Under the pieces are notes generated by a model. It was not told the origin of the DNA. It made no database searches and saw only the letters and a program-made list of their open reading frames with translations. The position numbers were made by a program, and so were the translations under genes. A stretch of 54,577 nt of DNA from Streptomyces scabichelini (GTDB lineage: Bacteria; Actinomycetota; Actinomycetes; Streptomycetales; Streptomycetaceae), in contig NZ_JAAKZY010000049.1 of NCBI RefSeq assembly GCF_011045015.1, positions 1 through 54,577 of the forward strand, given 5' to 3'. Positions 41,959 through 51,899 of the stretch are shown in pieces; within the stretch, counting starts at the first letter, position 1, and the number at the start of each line of letters is the position of its first letter.

Positions 41959-43693
41959 CCGAGGCTCCCGCGGCGGCCGAACGGGACCGCCTGCTACGCC
42001 GCGCGCTGCGCGACCCGCTGGCCGTCGTGTGCCTGGCCGTGCTGGCCCTGGTGATCCTGGCGAGCCTCGCGGCTCCCCTGCTCACCAGTCACGCCCCCGA
42101 CCGCAGTGTCATCGCCGACACACTCGCGCCCATGTCGGGCCATCACCCGCTCGGCGGCGACGGCGTCGGCCGGGACGTACTGTCCCGGCTGCTGTACGGC
42201 GGCCGCACCAGTCTGGTGGGCGGCACCCTCGCCGTGCTCGTCGCCTTCGCGGTCGGCGGCCCGCTCGGCCTGGTCAGCGGTTTCTACCGCGGCTGGTTCG
42301 ATGCGGTGGCCGGCTGGATCTCCAACATCATCATGGCCGTGCCCGCCATCATCGTGATGCTGGTGGTCATGGTGGCGGTCTCGCAGGACCTCAACGTCGC
42401 CATGATCGTCCTCGGCGTGATCATGGCCCCGATGGTCTTCCGCCTCATCCGCGCATCGGTGCTCGCCGTGCGTGAGGAGCTGTACGTCGACGCCGCGCGG
42501 GTCTCCGGACTCGGCGACGCGCGCATCATGCGGCGGCACGTCCTGCCCGTGGTGATCGCGCCCTCCATCATTCAGGCCACGCAGGTGTTCGCCGTGGCGA
42601 TCGGCATCCAGGCCGGCCTCGCCTTCCTCGGCCTCGGCAAGGCGTCCCAGGCCAGCTGGGGTGCGATGCTCAACGACGCCTTCACGAATGTCTACACCGC
42701 GCCCTCGCTGCTGGTCTGGCCCGGCACGGCCATGGGCCTGACCATCCTCGCGTCCAGCATGCTGGGCAACGCGGTGCGGGACGCGCTGGGCACCACCGAG
42801 CGCCGGGTGACCAAGCGCCCCGTGCCCGTCACGCGGACCGCGCCCCGACCGGCAGCCGCTCCCACCGCGGACCGTCTGCTGACGGTGGAGGGCCTGCGCG
42901 TCGCCTACGGCGAGAAGACGGTCGTGGACGGAGTGAGCATCACCGTGGAACGCGGTGAAGTGCTCGGCCTGGTGGGCGAGTCCGGCTCCGGCAAGAGCCA
43001 GACCGCGTTCTCCGTCCTCGGACTGCTGCCGTACGAGGCCGAAGTGATGGCCGATCAACTCGTCTTCGACGAACAGGCGTTGCTGAGGCTCGACCTCAAC
43101 GCACTCAACGCCCTGCGCGGGTGCGGCATCGGCTACATCCCGCAGGAACCCATGTCCAACCTGGACCCCTGCTTCCGCATCGGCTCCCAGCTCGTGGAGC
43201 CCATGCGGCGGCACCTGGGGCTGTCCCGGACCGCAGCCCGCACCAAGGCACTGGAACTCCTCGCCCGGGTCAACATCCCGGACCCGGAACGGGTGTTCAG
43301 GTCGTACCCGCACCAGATCTCCGGCGGCATGGCCCAGCGCGTCCTGATCGCCGGCGCTGTCTCCTGCGACCCGAAGCTGCTGATCGCCGATGAGCCGACC
43401 ACCGCGCTCGATGTCACGGTCCAGGCCGAGGTGCTCGACCTGATGCGCTCGCTCCAGCAGGAGCGCGAGATGGGGATGATCCTCGTCACCCACGACTTCG
43501 GCGTCGTGGCCGACATCTGCGACCGGGTCGCGGTGATGCAGAAGGGCCGCATCGTGGAGACCGCGCCGGCCCGGCAGATCTTCGCGGCGCCGGGCCACGA
43601 CTACACGCGGATGCTGCTCGACTCGACCCTCGAAGGCGGACCCGCGCGCGGTCAACTGCACCGCCCCGACCAGCCCCTCAAGGAAGTGACGCC

Positions 43694-43697
<4 letters not shown>
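41955..43697 (+). CDS. Fused ABC transporter permease (DppC) and ATP-binding protein (DppD)
   Basis: The 580-residue protein joins a DppC-type permease (residues ~1-280; HPLGGDGVGRDVLSRLLYGG, EELYVDAARVSGLGDARIM) through a Pro/Arg/Ala linker (~280-305) to a complete ATPase. That part has Walker A GESGSGKSQTAFSV with Lys347, a Q-loop IPQEPMSNLDP, the signature ISGGMAQR and Walker B LLIADEPTTALD. Permease and ATPase are usually separate; fusions of this kind occur in some actinobacterial and proteobacterial Dpp/Opp systems. It overlaps both neighbours by four bases. Confidence 0.93.
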
Positions 43698-44517
<820 letters not shown>

Positions 44518-44521
<4 letters not shown>

Positions 44522-44946
44522 CCGGGGTCATGGACACCATCACCCGCTACCTCGCCCTGTGCGATGTCCCCGCGAGCGCGGCGGGCGAGCTGGGGGAGCT
44601 GTTCACCGAGGACGCCGTCTGGGAGGGCGGCGGCAGCGCGTACGCCGAGCGGTTCGGACGCACTGAGGGCCGGGAGGCGATCGTCGCGATGCTGTCGGCG
44701 TATCTGCCGCCCAACCCCCACTTCCGTACGAATGTGCATCTGCTCCTTCCCGGAACCGTGGACACCAAGAGCCGGATTGCGCAAGGGAGTTGGCCGATGC
44801 AGCAGTTCTCGCGCTACGAGTCGGGCGACACGGAGGTCATGGTCGCCCGGCTCGACGTGACCTTCCGGCTGGACCCGGACCGCGCCCGTATCTCCGCCTT
44901 CCGTACCGAACGACTGTTCAGCGCACCGCTGATGGGGGAGCGATGA
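44518..44946 (+). CDS. SnoaL/NTF2-like protein, candidate iacI
   Basis: The 142-residue protein has an NTF2-like cone fold pattern (MDTITRYLALCDVPASAAGE, LGELFTEDAVWEGGGSAYAE, FGRTEGREAIVAML). It resembles SnoaL-type proteins with an ELFTEDAVWEG helix-strand turn lining the pocket. iac clusters in other bacteria carry a small extra gene, iacI, and this protein is the best candidate in the window; that equivalence is inference. The gene overlaps the DppF stop and the next start, so it belongs to the transporter operon. An ATG at 44530 is an alternative start. Confidence 0.7.
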
Positions 44947-45203
44947 ACCACCGCACGATGCTGTTGACCTGCTACGCCGACACCCACCGCTACGGCTGGC
45001 ACCACGTGGACCTGTTCGTGCACGACCGCACGGGCCGCGAGATCAACTGGGTTCACTGGACGGTCGACGAGGACGGTCCCGACGGTGCCGACGAGGCGAC
45101 CGCCCGCGTCGAACCCACCCTGCGCCGCATCAGCGACTGGGAGCACGGGATCAGCGCCGACGGGAGCGAGTACTGGACCGCGCAGGCATCCTGGGGCGAC
45201 TGA
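44943..45203 (+). CDS. 86-residue protein of unknown function in the transporter/TCS operon
   Basis: The small soluble protein is rich in Trp, His and Asp (YADTHRYGWHHVDLFVHDRT, REINWVHWTVDEDGPDGADE, RISDWEHGISADGSEYWTAQ). I recognise no family. Its ATG overlaps the NTF2-like stop and its stop is one base before the response-regulator ATG, so it is tightly co-translated with a possible IacI and a two-component system. An enzyme accessory or ligand-binding role is possible. Confidence 0.7.
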   Translation: MNHRTMLLTCYADTHRYGWHHVDLFVHDRTGREINWVHWTVDEDGPDGADEATARVEPTLRRISDWEHGISADGSEYWTAQASWGD

Positions 45204-45204
45204 G

Positions 45205-45807
45205 ATGTGCCTCGTCTACATCCTGGATGACGACGAGGAGCTGAGCGAGTCGCTCGCCTGGCTCCTGGAGTCGGTCGGCATCCCCTCGGAGCGCTTCCGG
45301 GACGCCCGGACCTTTCTGCGCTCGTACGACCGCGGCCGTCCGGCCTGTCTGGTCCTGGACGTCCGTATGCCCGAGCTCAGCGGCTTCGGCGTCCAGGAGG
45401 TACTGAACGAGACAGGGTCGTCGCTGCCGGTCGTGTTCGTCTCCGCGCACGGCGACATCCGGATGTCCGTGCGCGCGATGCAGAAGGGCGCCGTCGACTT
45501 CCTGGAGAAGCCGTACGACCCCCAGCACATGCTCGACGTCGTCCAGAACGCCCAGCGCACGGCTCGCGAGCGTTTCGCACGTGAGGCACGACAAGCGGAC
45601 CTCCGCGCGAAGTTGGATGCCCTGACCGTACGGGAGAGGGAAGTTCTGGAGCTCTCCGTCGAGGGCGTGCCGAACAAGGTGATCGCCGGGCGGCTGGGAA
45701 TCAGCGCCAAGACCGTCGACGTGCACCGGGCCCGCATCCGGGAGAAGACCGGGGCCGAGAGCATCGCCGCCCTGGTCCGGGACGTCCTCAGGCTGGATGC
45801 CGGGTGA
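45205..45807 (+). CDS. FixJ/StyR-type response regulator
   Basis: The 200-residue protein has a receiver domain (phosphoacceptor Asp52 in CLVLDVRMPELSG, Lys102 in DFLEKPYD) and a LuxR-type helix-turn-helix (LTVREREVLELSVEGVPNKV, IAGRLGISAKTVDVHRARI). FixJ/StyR/TodT regulators often control aromatic degradation. It directly precedes its kinase and lies in the same operon as the importer, upstream of the iac operon, which it probably activates. Confidence 0.92.
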   Translation: MCLVYILDDDEELSESLAWLLESVGIPSERFRDARTFLRSYDRGRPACLVLDVRMPELSGFGVQEVLNETGSSLPVVFVSAHGDIRMSVRAMQKGAVDFLEKPYDPQHMLDVVQNAQRTARERFAREARQADLRAKLDALTVREREVLELSVEGVPNKVIAGRLGISAKTVDVHRARIREKTGAESIAALVRDVLRLDAG

Positions 45808-45815
45808 GGAGGAGC

Positions 45816-47273
45816 ATGCCCGTGGACGACCTCGCCCCCGCAGACTTCCGCGAACTGGCCCAGGCCCTCAAGTACTGCGTCCTGCTCCACGACGCCCGGA
45901 CCTTCGAGATCCTCTGGGCCAACCGGGCGGCCTGCCGGCTGCTCGGCTGGACAGTCGACGAACTCAAGCCGCTCAAGGCCCCCGACATGAGCAAGAACGC
46001 TCGCCAGTACAGCCGGGAACTCGGACACCGCTGGCTGCGCCAGGCCGTCGAGCACGGTGTCAGCGCCACCGAGTGGTGCTACCGCTCGAAGGACGGAGAG
46101 GAGATCCTCACCGAGGCGATCGCGATCCGCGTCGAACTCTCCGCGCGGGCCGTGGTGATGGTCCAGTTCCGGGACATCGCCGAGGAGAAGGCGGTGCAGC
46201 GGGACCTGTTCCGCACGGAGAGCAGACTGCGCGCCTTCCTCGGCGGTTTGGCCGAGGGCATCGTCGTCCTCGACGAGGGGCACCGGGTGCTCTTCGCCAG
46301 CGAGTCGGCCGGCAGGCTGCTCGGCGGGGGACTTCAGGGAGCGGACTTCACCGCCTACTGCTGCGACGGGGCTGTACCCGAGCGCGAGGGCCGCTACCGT
46401 TTCGCCGCTCCCGGACGCGAGCCCCGCTGGTACGCCGCGACCTGTCAGCACATCGAGATCGAGAGTGACCTGCACGGCCGGATGGTCCTCTTCTACGACA
46501 TCAGCGACCGCGTCCGTGCCGAGGAACAGCACCGCCGCGACACCCAGCACCTCGACCATCTCGCCCGCTACAACGCCATGGGCGACATGGCGATGGCGAT
46601 CGCCCACGAGGTGAGCCAGCCGCTGGCGGCCGCGTACAACTTCGTCGAAGGTGCCCGCGGCCGGCTCGGCCAGGGTTCCGGCGACCAGTCCGTGGCCTGG
46701 GGCCTGGACAACGCGGTACGGCAGATCGAGCGGGCCCGGCGCATCCTGGGCAGCCTGCGCGGATACGTCGGCCGCCTCGAGGAGTCCGCCCAGCTCACGG
46801 ACCTCAACACGATCGTGCGTGACTGCGCGTACTTCATCGACCTACGCGCCCAGGAGCACGCGGTGGACGTCGCCTTCGACCTCACCACCGAATCGCTGCC
46901 CGTCCTGTGCGAGAACGTGCTCATCGGGCAGGTCGTCATGAACCTCGCCTTCAACGCGGTCGACGAAATGGCCCGTTGCCCGCGGCCGGAGCGCCGGGTG
47001 GAGGTCGTCACCCGGCGCGCAGCGGACGGCGGCGCGGAACTCGCCGTCCGGGACCGGGGGCCCGGCCCGCCCCCCGACGAGAGCATCTTCGACGGCGTCT
47101 TCACCTCAAAGGCGAACGGCAGCGGCATCGGCCTCGCCCTCAGTCACCGCATCATCACCCGGCACGGCGGACACCTGCACGTGCACGCCAACGAGCCGCG
47201 CGGCGCCGTCTTCCGGTTCACGCTGCCCACGCCCCAACCCCCTCAAGAACCGAGACGAACGGAACTCCCATGA
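45816..47273 (+). CDS. PAS-domain sensor histidine kinase (FixL-like)
   Basis: The 485-residue protein has two PAS-type domains (~10-120, YCVLLHDARTFEILWANRAA; ~125-225, LRAFLGGLAEGIVVLDEGHR). The HisKA box AIAHEVSQPLAAAYNFVEG carries phospho-acceptor His264, and the ATPase domain has NLAFNAVDEMA, DRGPGPP and SGIGLALSHRIITRHGG. No membrane helix is seen, so it should sense a cytoplasmic ligand, as FixL-, TodS- and StyS-type kinases do. AGGAGG lies close to the ATG. It overlaps the amidohydrolase gene by four bases (ATGA). Confidence 0.93.
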   Translation: MPVDDLAPADFRELAQALKYCVLLHDARTFEILWANRAACRLLGWTVDELKPLKAPDMSKNARQYSRELGHRWLRQAVEHGVSATEWCYRSKDGEEILTEAIAIRVELSARAVVMVQFRDIAEEKAVQRDLFRTESRLRAFLGGLAEGIVVLDEGHRVLFASESAGRLLGGGLQGADFTAYCCDGAVPEREGRYRFAAPGREPRWYAATCQHIEIESDLHGRMVLFYDISDRVRAEEQHRRDTQHLDHLARYNAMGDMAMAIAHEVSQPLAAAYNFVEGARGRLGQGSGDQSVAWGLDNAVRQIERARRILGSLRGYVGRLEESAQLTDLNTIVRDCAYFIDLRAQEHAVDVAFDLTTESLPVLCENVLIGQVVMNLAFNAVDEMARCPRPERRVEVVTRRAADGGAELAVRDRGPGPPPDESIFDGVFTSKANGSGIGLALSHRIITRHGGHLHVHANEPRGAVFRFTLPTPQPPQEPRRTELP

Positions 47274-48487
47274 CCACCCGGTACCAGCACGCAGTCCTTG
47301 TCGACGGCACCGGAGCGCCCCCGGTGGCCGACGCCGTCCTCGTCGTGGACGACGACGGACTCATCGTCCACGCGGGCCCGGCGGCCACCGCACCGCCCCC
47401 GACACCGGGCGCGACAACGGTCGATCTGGGCGGGCGCACGGTGCTGCCCGGCTTCTTCGACTGTCACGCGCACCTGTGCATGACCCCGGAACGCGGCCTG
47501 GTCGCGGGACTCGCCGCCGATCCGACGGTGGACACCTTCGAGATCGCCGAACGGCTGCACGCCACCCTGCACGCGGGTGTGACGACCGTGCGCGACCTGG
47601 GGGGCATCCCTTCCGGGTACCGGACCGCCCTGGAACGCGGCCTGATCGACGGACCGCGCCTTCAGGTCGCGGTGAAGGTGATCAGCCACACCGGCGGACA
47701 CGCCGACTGCTCGCTGCCCGGCGGAGTCGACGCGGCACCGCACCTGGGCATGATCGCCGACACGGCCGACGAAGCCCGGATCGCGGCCCGGTGCGTGTTG
47801 CGCGCCGGAGCCGACGTCGTCAAGGTGTGCGCCACCGGAGGCATGGGCAGCCCGCACGACGACCCCGACGACGAGGGCCTGACGTACGAGGAGCTGCGAG
47901 CCGTCGTCGACGAGGCGGCACGACACCGTGGCAAGCCCGTCGCGGTGCACGCCCAGGGCGGCGCGGGCATCCGCAACGCCCTGCGGGCCGGGGTCACCAG
48001 CATCGAGCACGGTTACGGCATGACCGACGAGCTGTGCGAACTGGCCCTGGCGCAGGACGCGTTCCTCGTCCCCACCCTGTCCACGGTGTTCGCTCCACTC
48101 GACCCGTCGGCGATGCCCGAGTACCACTACCGCAAGAAGACCCGGTGGTCCGGGATCAGCAAGGAGAACATCGCGCACGCGATCGAGCGAGGCGTGCCCA
48201 TCGCTCTGGGGACGGATGCGGGCGTCGTCCCGCACGCCCGTAATCTGCTCGAGTTGTCGTATCTGGTGGAACTGGGCATGGACCCGCTGGCCGCGATCAC
48301 GGCCGGCACGCTGAATGCCGCACGCCTGCTGCGACTTGATGACCGGCTGGGCTCTCTGGAATCCGGGAAAACGGCCGACTTCGTGGTTGTCGAGGGGGAT
48401 CCTTTGCAGGACATCGCCCTGCTCGGCCGACCGGAGAACATTCTCCTCGTCGCACAGTCGGGAGTTGTGCGGAAGAACCTTCTGTGA
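47270..48487 (+). CDS. Metal-dependent amidohydrolase, prolidase/carboxypeptidase-like
   Basis: The 405-residue protein has a complete binuclear amidohydrolase site: HxH in DCHAHL (His66, His68), a Lys in VVKVCATGG (Lys185), His227 in AVHAQGG, His247 in IEHGYG and Asp316 in LGTDAG, plus the small beta-sandwich formed by both termini. It resembles the group of Xaa-Pro dipeptidases and Zn-dependent lysine/arginine carboxypeptidases (VKVISHTGGHAD, MGSPHDDPDD). Its place between a peptide-type importer/TCS and the iac operon suggests that it cleaves an amino acid conjugate of indole-3-acetate; this is inference. Confidence 0.88.
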   Translation: MTTRYQHAVLVDGTGAPPVADAVLVVDDDGLIVHAGPAATAPPPTPGATTVDLGGRTVLPGFFDCHAHLCMTPERGLVAGLAADPTVDTFEIAERLHATLHAGVTTVRDLGGIPSGYRTALERGLIDGPRLQVAVKVISHTGGHADCSLPGGVDAAPHLGMIADTADEARIAARCVLRAGADVVKVCATGGMGSPHDDPDDEGLTYEELRAVVDEAARHRGKPVAVHAQGGAGIRNALRAGVTSIEHGYGMTDELCELALAQDAFLVPTLSTVFAPLDPSAMPEYHYRKKTRWSGISKENIAHAIERGVPIALGTDAGVVPHARNLLELSYLVELGMDPLAAITAGTLNAARLLRLDDRLGSLESGKTADFVVVEGDPLQDIALLGRPENILLVAQSGVVRKNLL

Positions 48488-48615
48488 CGCCTTGACATAG
48501 GGGAAAACTCTTATGGCATGGGGGCAAGTTCCAATTGTGGCAGCTCGGTTGTCGCCCATAGCGTGATGGCATGGAGCGGGATGAGAACCGTCCGGCAGCG
48601 CGAGGGGACAGCCTC
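48488..48615 (+). promoter_or_regulatory. Probable promoter region of the iac operon
   Basis: This 128-base gap is the largest between 45205 and 54205 and lies just before iacA. It has TTGACA at 48492-48497, an AT-rich segment, and a GGCATGG-containing motif that recurs (48515 and 48568). No clear -10 box stands at the usual distance from TTGACA, so an activator-dependent promoter for the FixJ-type regulator is plausible. GAGGGGAC at 48602-48609 is the iacA ribosome binding site. Confidence 0.35.
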
Positions 48616-49725
48616 ATGACTCAATTCGAACGAATGCTGGCAGTGGTCGCGGAGCGGCGGGCCGAATTCGAGGAGAAGGGGCACGTCCCGACGGATGTGA
48701 TCGACGAATTCAAGAATGCCGGAATCTACCGGGCGGGTGTTCCACGGCGTTTCGGTGGAGACGCCCTGCCGCCCGCCGCATTCCTGCGCCTCGTCGAGCG
48801 GATATCGGCGGTCGACGGTTCGGCCGGCTGGGTCGCGAGCTTCGGTTCGTCCGCCATCTACCTGGCGGCGCTTCCCCTGGAGACCCAGGCCGAGTTGTAC
48901 GCGGACGGGCCCGACGTCGCCTTCGCCGGCGGCCTCTTCCCGGTACAGCCGGCGGAACGTGTCGAGGGCGGCTACCGCGTTTCGGGCCGATGGAAGTTCG
49001 CGAGCGGCTGCAAGGGTGCGGATGTCCTCGGCGTCGGCATCAAGGCCGGCGAGGACAGGGCCGGCCGGCCCCTGACGGCCGTGCTGCGGCCCGAGCAGGT
49101 GGAGGTCGCCGAGAACTGGGATGTCATCGGGATGCGGGGCACCGGCAGCCACGACCTGGTGGTCGACGCGGCTGTGGTCCCCGAGGAGTGGACGTTCGTC
49201 CGCGGGGGCACGCCCACCGTGGACGAACCGCTCTACCACTACCCGACCGTCCCCTACGCCGCCCAGGTTCTGGCCGTCGTCGGTCTCGGCGTGGCCCGCG
49301 CGGCGCTCGACCACGTCATCGCCCAGGGCGGCCGCGCCGGCTACACCGGCGCCCCGAAGCCCGCCGAGCGCGCCACCTACCGCATCGCCGTCGGACAGGC
49401 CGAGGCCCAACTCCGGTCCGCGCGTGCCTTTTTCTATGAGACCACCGACGAGGCCTGGGCGACCGTCGAGGCCGGAGACCCCGCCACGGCCGAGCAGGCC
49501 AGCCTGCTGCGCCTGGCCTCCGCGCACCTGGCCAAGACCTCCTTCGACGTCACGCGGGCCGCCTACCAGCTCGGCGGCATCGCGGCTGTCGCCACCGGCA
49601 GCCCCTTGGAACGCCGACTGCGCGACGCCTCGGTCGTACCGCAGCACGCCTTCCTCCAGGAAGGCATGTACGACGATGCGGGCGCGGTCCTCATGGGCGT
49701 CCCGCCCTTCCCCGGCTACCTCTAG
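48616..49725 (+). CDS. iacA: Flavin-dependent monooxygenase, acyl-CoA dehydrogenase-like (IacA)
   Basis: The 369-residue protein has the acyl-CoA-dehydrogenase fold of group D two-component monooxygenases (HpaB/HsaA/IacA): EFKNAGIYRAGVPRRFGGDA, ISAVDGSAGWVASFGSS, YRVSGRWKFASGC, GMRGTGSHDLVVDAAVVPEE and the C-terminal VTRAAYQLGGIAAVATGSPL. These use free reduced FAD supplied by a reductase, here IacG encoded in the same operon. In the iac pathway IacA starts oxidation of the indole ring of indole-3-acetate. The ATG at 48616 has a ribosome binding site; an ATG at 48571 does not. Confidence 0.85.
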   Translation: MTQFERMLAVVAERRAEFEEKGHVPTDVIDEFKNAGIYRAGVPRRFGGDALPPAAFLRLVERISAVDGSAGWVASFGSSAIYLAALPLETQAELYADGPDVAFAGGLFPVQPAERVEGGYRVSGRWKFASGCKGADVLGVGIKAGEDRAGRPLTAVLRPEQVEVAENWDVIGMRGTGSHDLVVDAAVVPEEWTFVRGGTPTVDEPLYHYPTVPYAAQVLAVVGLGVARAALDHVIAQGGRAGYTGAPKPAERATYRIAVGQAEAQLRSARAFFYETTDEAWATVEAGDPATAEQASLLRLASAHLAKTSFDVTRAAYQLGGIAAVATGSPLERRLRDASVVPQHAFLQEGMYDDAGAVLMGVPPFPGYL

Positions 49726-49760
49726 ACACCCAGACACACAGACACCCAAGGAAGGCCCCC

Positions 49761-50129
49761 ATGGCCGCTTCTTCCGGCACACCCCTGCGCGTGCTCTTCT
49801 GCATCGGCGTCAACCAGAACTTCTTCGACCTGCCCACCGGACAGGGCAAGACGGTCTGGGACGGCTTCACGACCATGCTCTCCCAGCTGTACGAGCTGCC
49901 CGGTGTCAGCGTCCTCGGCACCGTGGACGACGACCAGCACATGGTCGGTCCGTCCGACTCCTGGCCGTGGACCTGCTATGTCCTCGCCGACGTCGTGGAC
50001 CAGCAGACCGTCGCCGCGGCCTGCAACCTCTTCCGCACCGTCCAGGTGGGCGAGCACGCCCTCTGGCACTACATGAAGATCGAGGCGCGCCTGGGCCGCC
50101 CGCTCCCGGAGCCGGAGGTGGCCCGATGA
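49761..50129 (+). CDS. iacB: IacB-like small protein
   Basis: The 122-residue protein has RVLFCIGVNQNFFDLPTGQG at the N-terminus and SWPWTCYVLADVVDQQTVAA followed by HALWHYMKIEARLGRPLPEP. It resembles a small alpha/beta (ferredoxin-like) protein. In iac clusters a gene of this size, iacB, lies between iacA and the dioxygenase genes. IacB has no firmly established reaction. The assignment rests on size, position and neighbourhood. It overlaps iacC by four bases. Confidence 0.7.
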   Translation: MAASSGTPLRVLFCIGVNQNFFDLPTGQGKTVWDGFTTMLSQLYELPGVSVLGTVDDDQHMVGPSDSWPWTCYVLADVVDQQTVAAACNLFRTVQVGEHALWHYMKIEARLGRPLPEPEVAR

Positions 50130-51385
50130 CCCCCGACGTCGCCTCTTTGGTCGAGTCCGACCGCGTCGCGGGGACCCTCTACAGCGACCCGGCGCTCTTC
50201 GAGCGGGAGATGGACCGCATCTTCCACCGCACCTGGGTGTGGGTGGCACACGAGAGCGAGGTCGCCAAGGCCGGCGATTTCAAGATGGCCTGGGTGGGCC
50301 GCCGCCCCGTCATCGTCACCCGCGACCGCCGCGGCGGCGTCAACGTCCTGCTCAACCGCTGCCGTCACCGCGGCGCCAGCGTCTGCGAGACCCCCAAGGG
50401 CAACGGCAACGGCTTCACCTGCCCCTACCACGCCTGGTCGTACGCCCTGGACGGCACCCTGCGCGGCATCCCGTACCCCGAGGGCTACGAGGACGTCGTG
50501 GAGAAGAAGGACCTGCCTCTGCAGCGGCTCAAGGTCGGCACCTACGCGGGCATGATCTTCGCGAGCTTCGACCAGGACATCGAGCCGCTGGAGGACTTCC
50601 TGGGCGGGGCCCGGCTGTGGATCGACCGCTTCATGAAGCAGGGCGCGGGCTATCCGATCAAGGTGCAGGGCGAGCACAGGTTCCGCTTCAACGGCAACTG
50701 GAAGATCCAGCTGGAGAACACCACCGACTGGTACCACTTTCCGATCGTCCACCGTTCCTGGATGTCGTCGGTCGACGCCGAGACCGCGAGCATGCTGTCG
50801 ATCATGACCGACGAGACGGCGGTCACCCACGCCCTCGGCAACGGTCACAGCGTCTCGGTCTCCGTCGCGGAACACGCCGACCTCGACGTCGACGACGGTA
50901 CCGAGAAGCTCCAGGACCGCTTTGCCCACATCGTCGAGGAACTGTCCAAGGACATGCCGCCCGAGAAGGTGCGGCGCATCGTCCGCTCCCTGCACGGCGC
51001 CGGGTTCAACCTCAACCTGTTCCCGAACGTGGCCATGTCGATGGCGTTCTTCCGCGTCCTGCGACCGCTCTCGGTCGCGGAGACGGAGGTCCGGCATGTG
51101 GCGCTCGGCCTCGACGGCGGCCCGGAGATCGTCAACCGCGAACGGCTGCGGATCCACGAGCACTTCCAGGGCCCGTTCGGATTCGGCAGCCCCGACGACG
51201 CCGAGGCCTGGAACCGCGTCCAGCGGGGTGTGGCCGGCGGCGCCGAGATGCCGATCCTCGTCAACCGTGGCCTGGGCCGCGAGAAGCCCGACGACCTCGG
51301 ACAGGCCACCTCGCACGCGACCGACGAGACCGGCATGCGGGAGGCGTACGCAATGTGGAAGAGGATGATGACCGATGCCGAGTGA
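50126..51385 (+). CDS. iacC: Rieske ring-hydroxylating dioxygenase large subunit (IacC)
   Basis: The 419-residue protein has a Rieske centre, C79-x-H81 in NRCRHRG and C99-x2-H102 in FTCPYHAWSY. The mononuclear iron ligands are His204 and His209 in DWYHFPIVH, with the bridging Asp201. Both are complete, so it should be active with the small subunit and the reductase encoded downstream. In the iac pathway this dioxygenase takes part in the late steps towards catechol. It overlaps iacB (ATGA) and iacD (11 bases). Confidence 0.88.
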   Translation: MTPDVASLVESDRVAGTLYSDPALFEREMDRIFHRTWVWVAHESEVAKAGDFKMAWVGRRPVIVTRDRRGGVNVLLNRCRHRGASVCETPKGNGNGFTCPYHAWSYALDGTLRGIPYPEGYEDVVEKKDLPLQRLKVGTYAGMIFASFDQDIEPLEDFLGGARLWIDRFMKQGAGYPIKVQGEHRFRFNGNWKIQLENTTDWYHFPIVHRSWMSSVDAETASMLSIMTDETAVTHALGNGHSVSVSVAEHADLDVDDGTEKLQDRFAHIVEELSKDMPPEKVRRIVRSLHGAGFNLNLFPNVAMSMAFFRVLRPLSVAETEVRHVALGLDGGPEIVNRERLRIHEHFQGPFGFGSPDDAEAWNRVQRGVAGGAEMPILVNRGLGREKPDDLGQATSHATDETGMREAYAMWKRMMTDAE

Positions 51386-51899
51386 AGCCCTCAGCGAAGC
51401 TGTTGTGGAGGCCGGACTGCCTCTCGGCGACCCCAGGGCTCTGGCCGCCGTCTCCCTGATCTGGCGCGAGGCCCACCTGCTGGATGCCCGGCGCTACGAG
51501 GAGTGGGACCAACTGTGGGCCGAGGGCGGCGAGTACGTCGTCCCGATCGACCGCGAGGCCACCGACTTCGCCTCCCGTCTCAACCTGGTCTACGACGACG
51601 ACCGGATGCGCCGGATGCGCGTCGAACGCCTCACCGGAGGACTGTCCATCTCCGCCGCCGCGGCGGCGCGGACGGTCCGCTCGGTCTCCCGTTTCGTCGT
51701 CACCCGACGTGATGCCGACACGATCGGGATCTGCTCGGCGCAGATCCTCGTCGGGTACAAGCGTGAGGAGACCTTCGTCCTCGCCGCGGACGTCACCCAC
51801 CGGCTCGTGTTCGGACCGGACGGCCCGCGCATCCTCCAGAAGATCGTGCGCCTGGCCAACTCGGAGGACTCCGTCACCGCATCGGGGTTCCTGCTGTGA
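51375..51899 (+). CDS. iacD: Ring-hydroxylating dioxygenase small subunit (IacD)
   Basis: The 174-residue protein has the NTF2-like fold of dioxygenase beta subunits: SLIWREAHLLDARRYEEWDQ, LWAEGGEYVVPIDRE, DDDRMRRMRVERLTGG and SAQILVGYKREETFVLAADV. It has no cofactor site and supports assembly of the alpha3beta3 enzyme. It overlaps both iacC and iacE. Confidence 0.86.
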   Translation: MPSEALSEAVVEAGLPLGDPRALAAVSLIWREAHLLDARRYEEWDQLWAEGGEYVVPIDREATDFASRLNLVYDDDRMRRMRVERLTGGLSISAAAAARTVRSVSRFVVTRRDADTIGICSAQILVGYKREETFVLAADVTHRLVFGPDGPRILQKIVRLANSEDSVTASGFLL

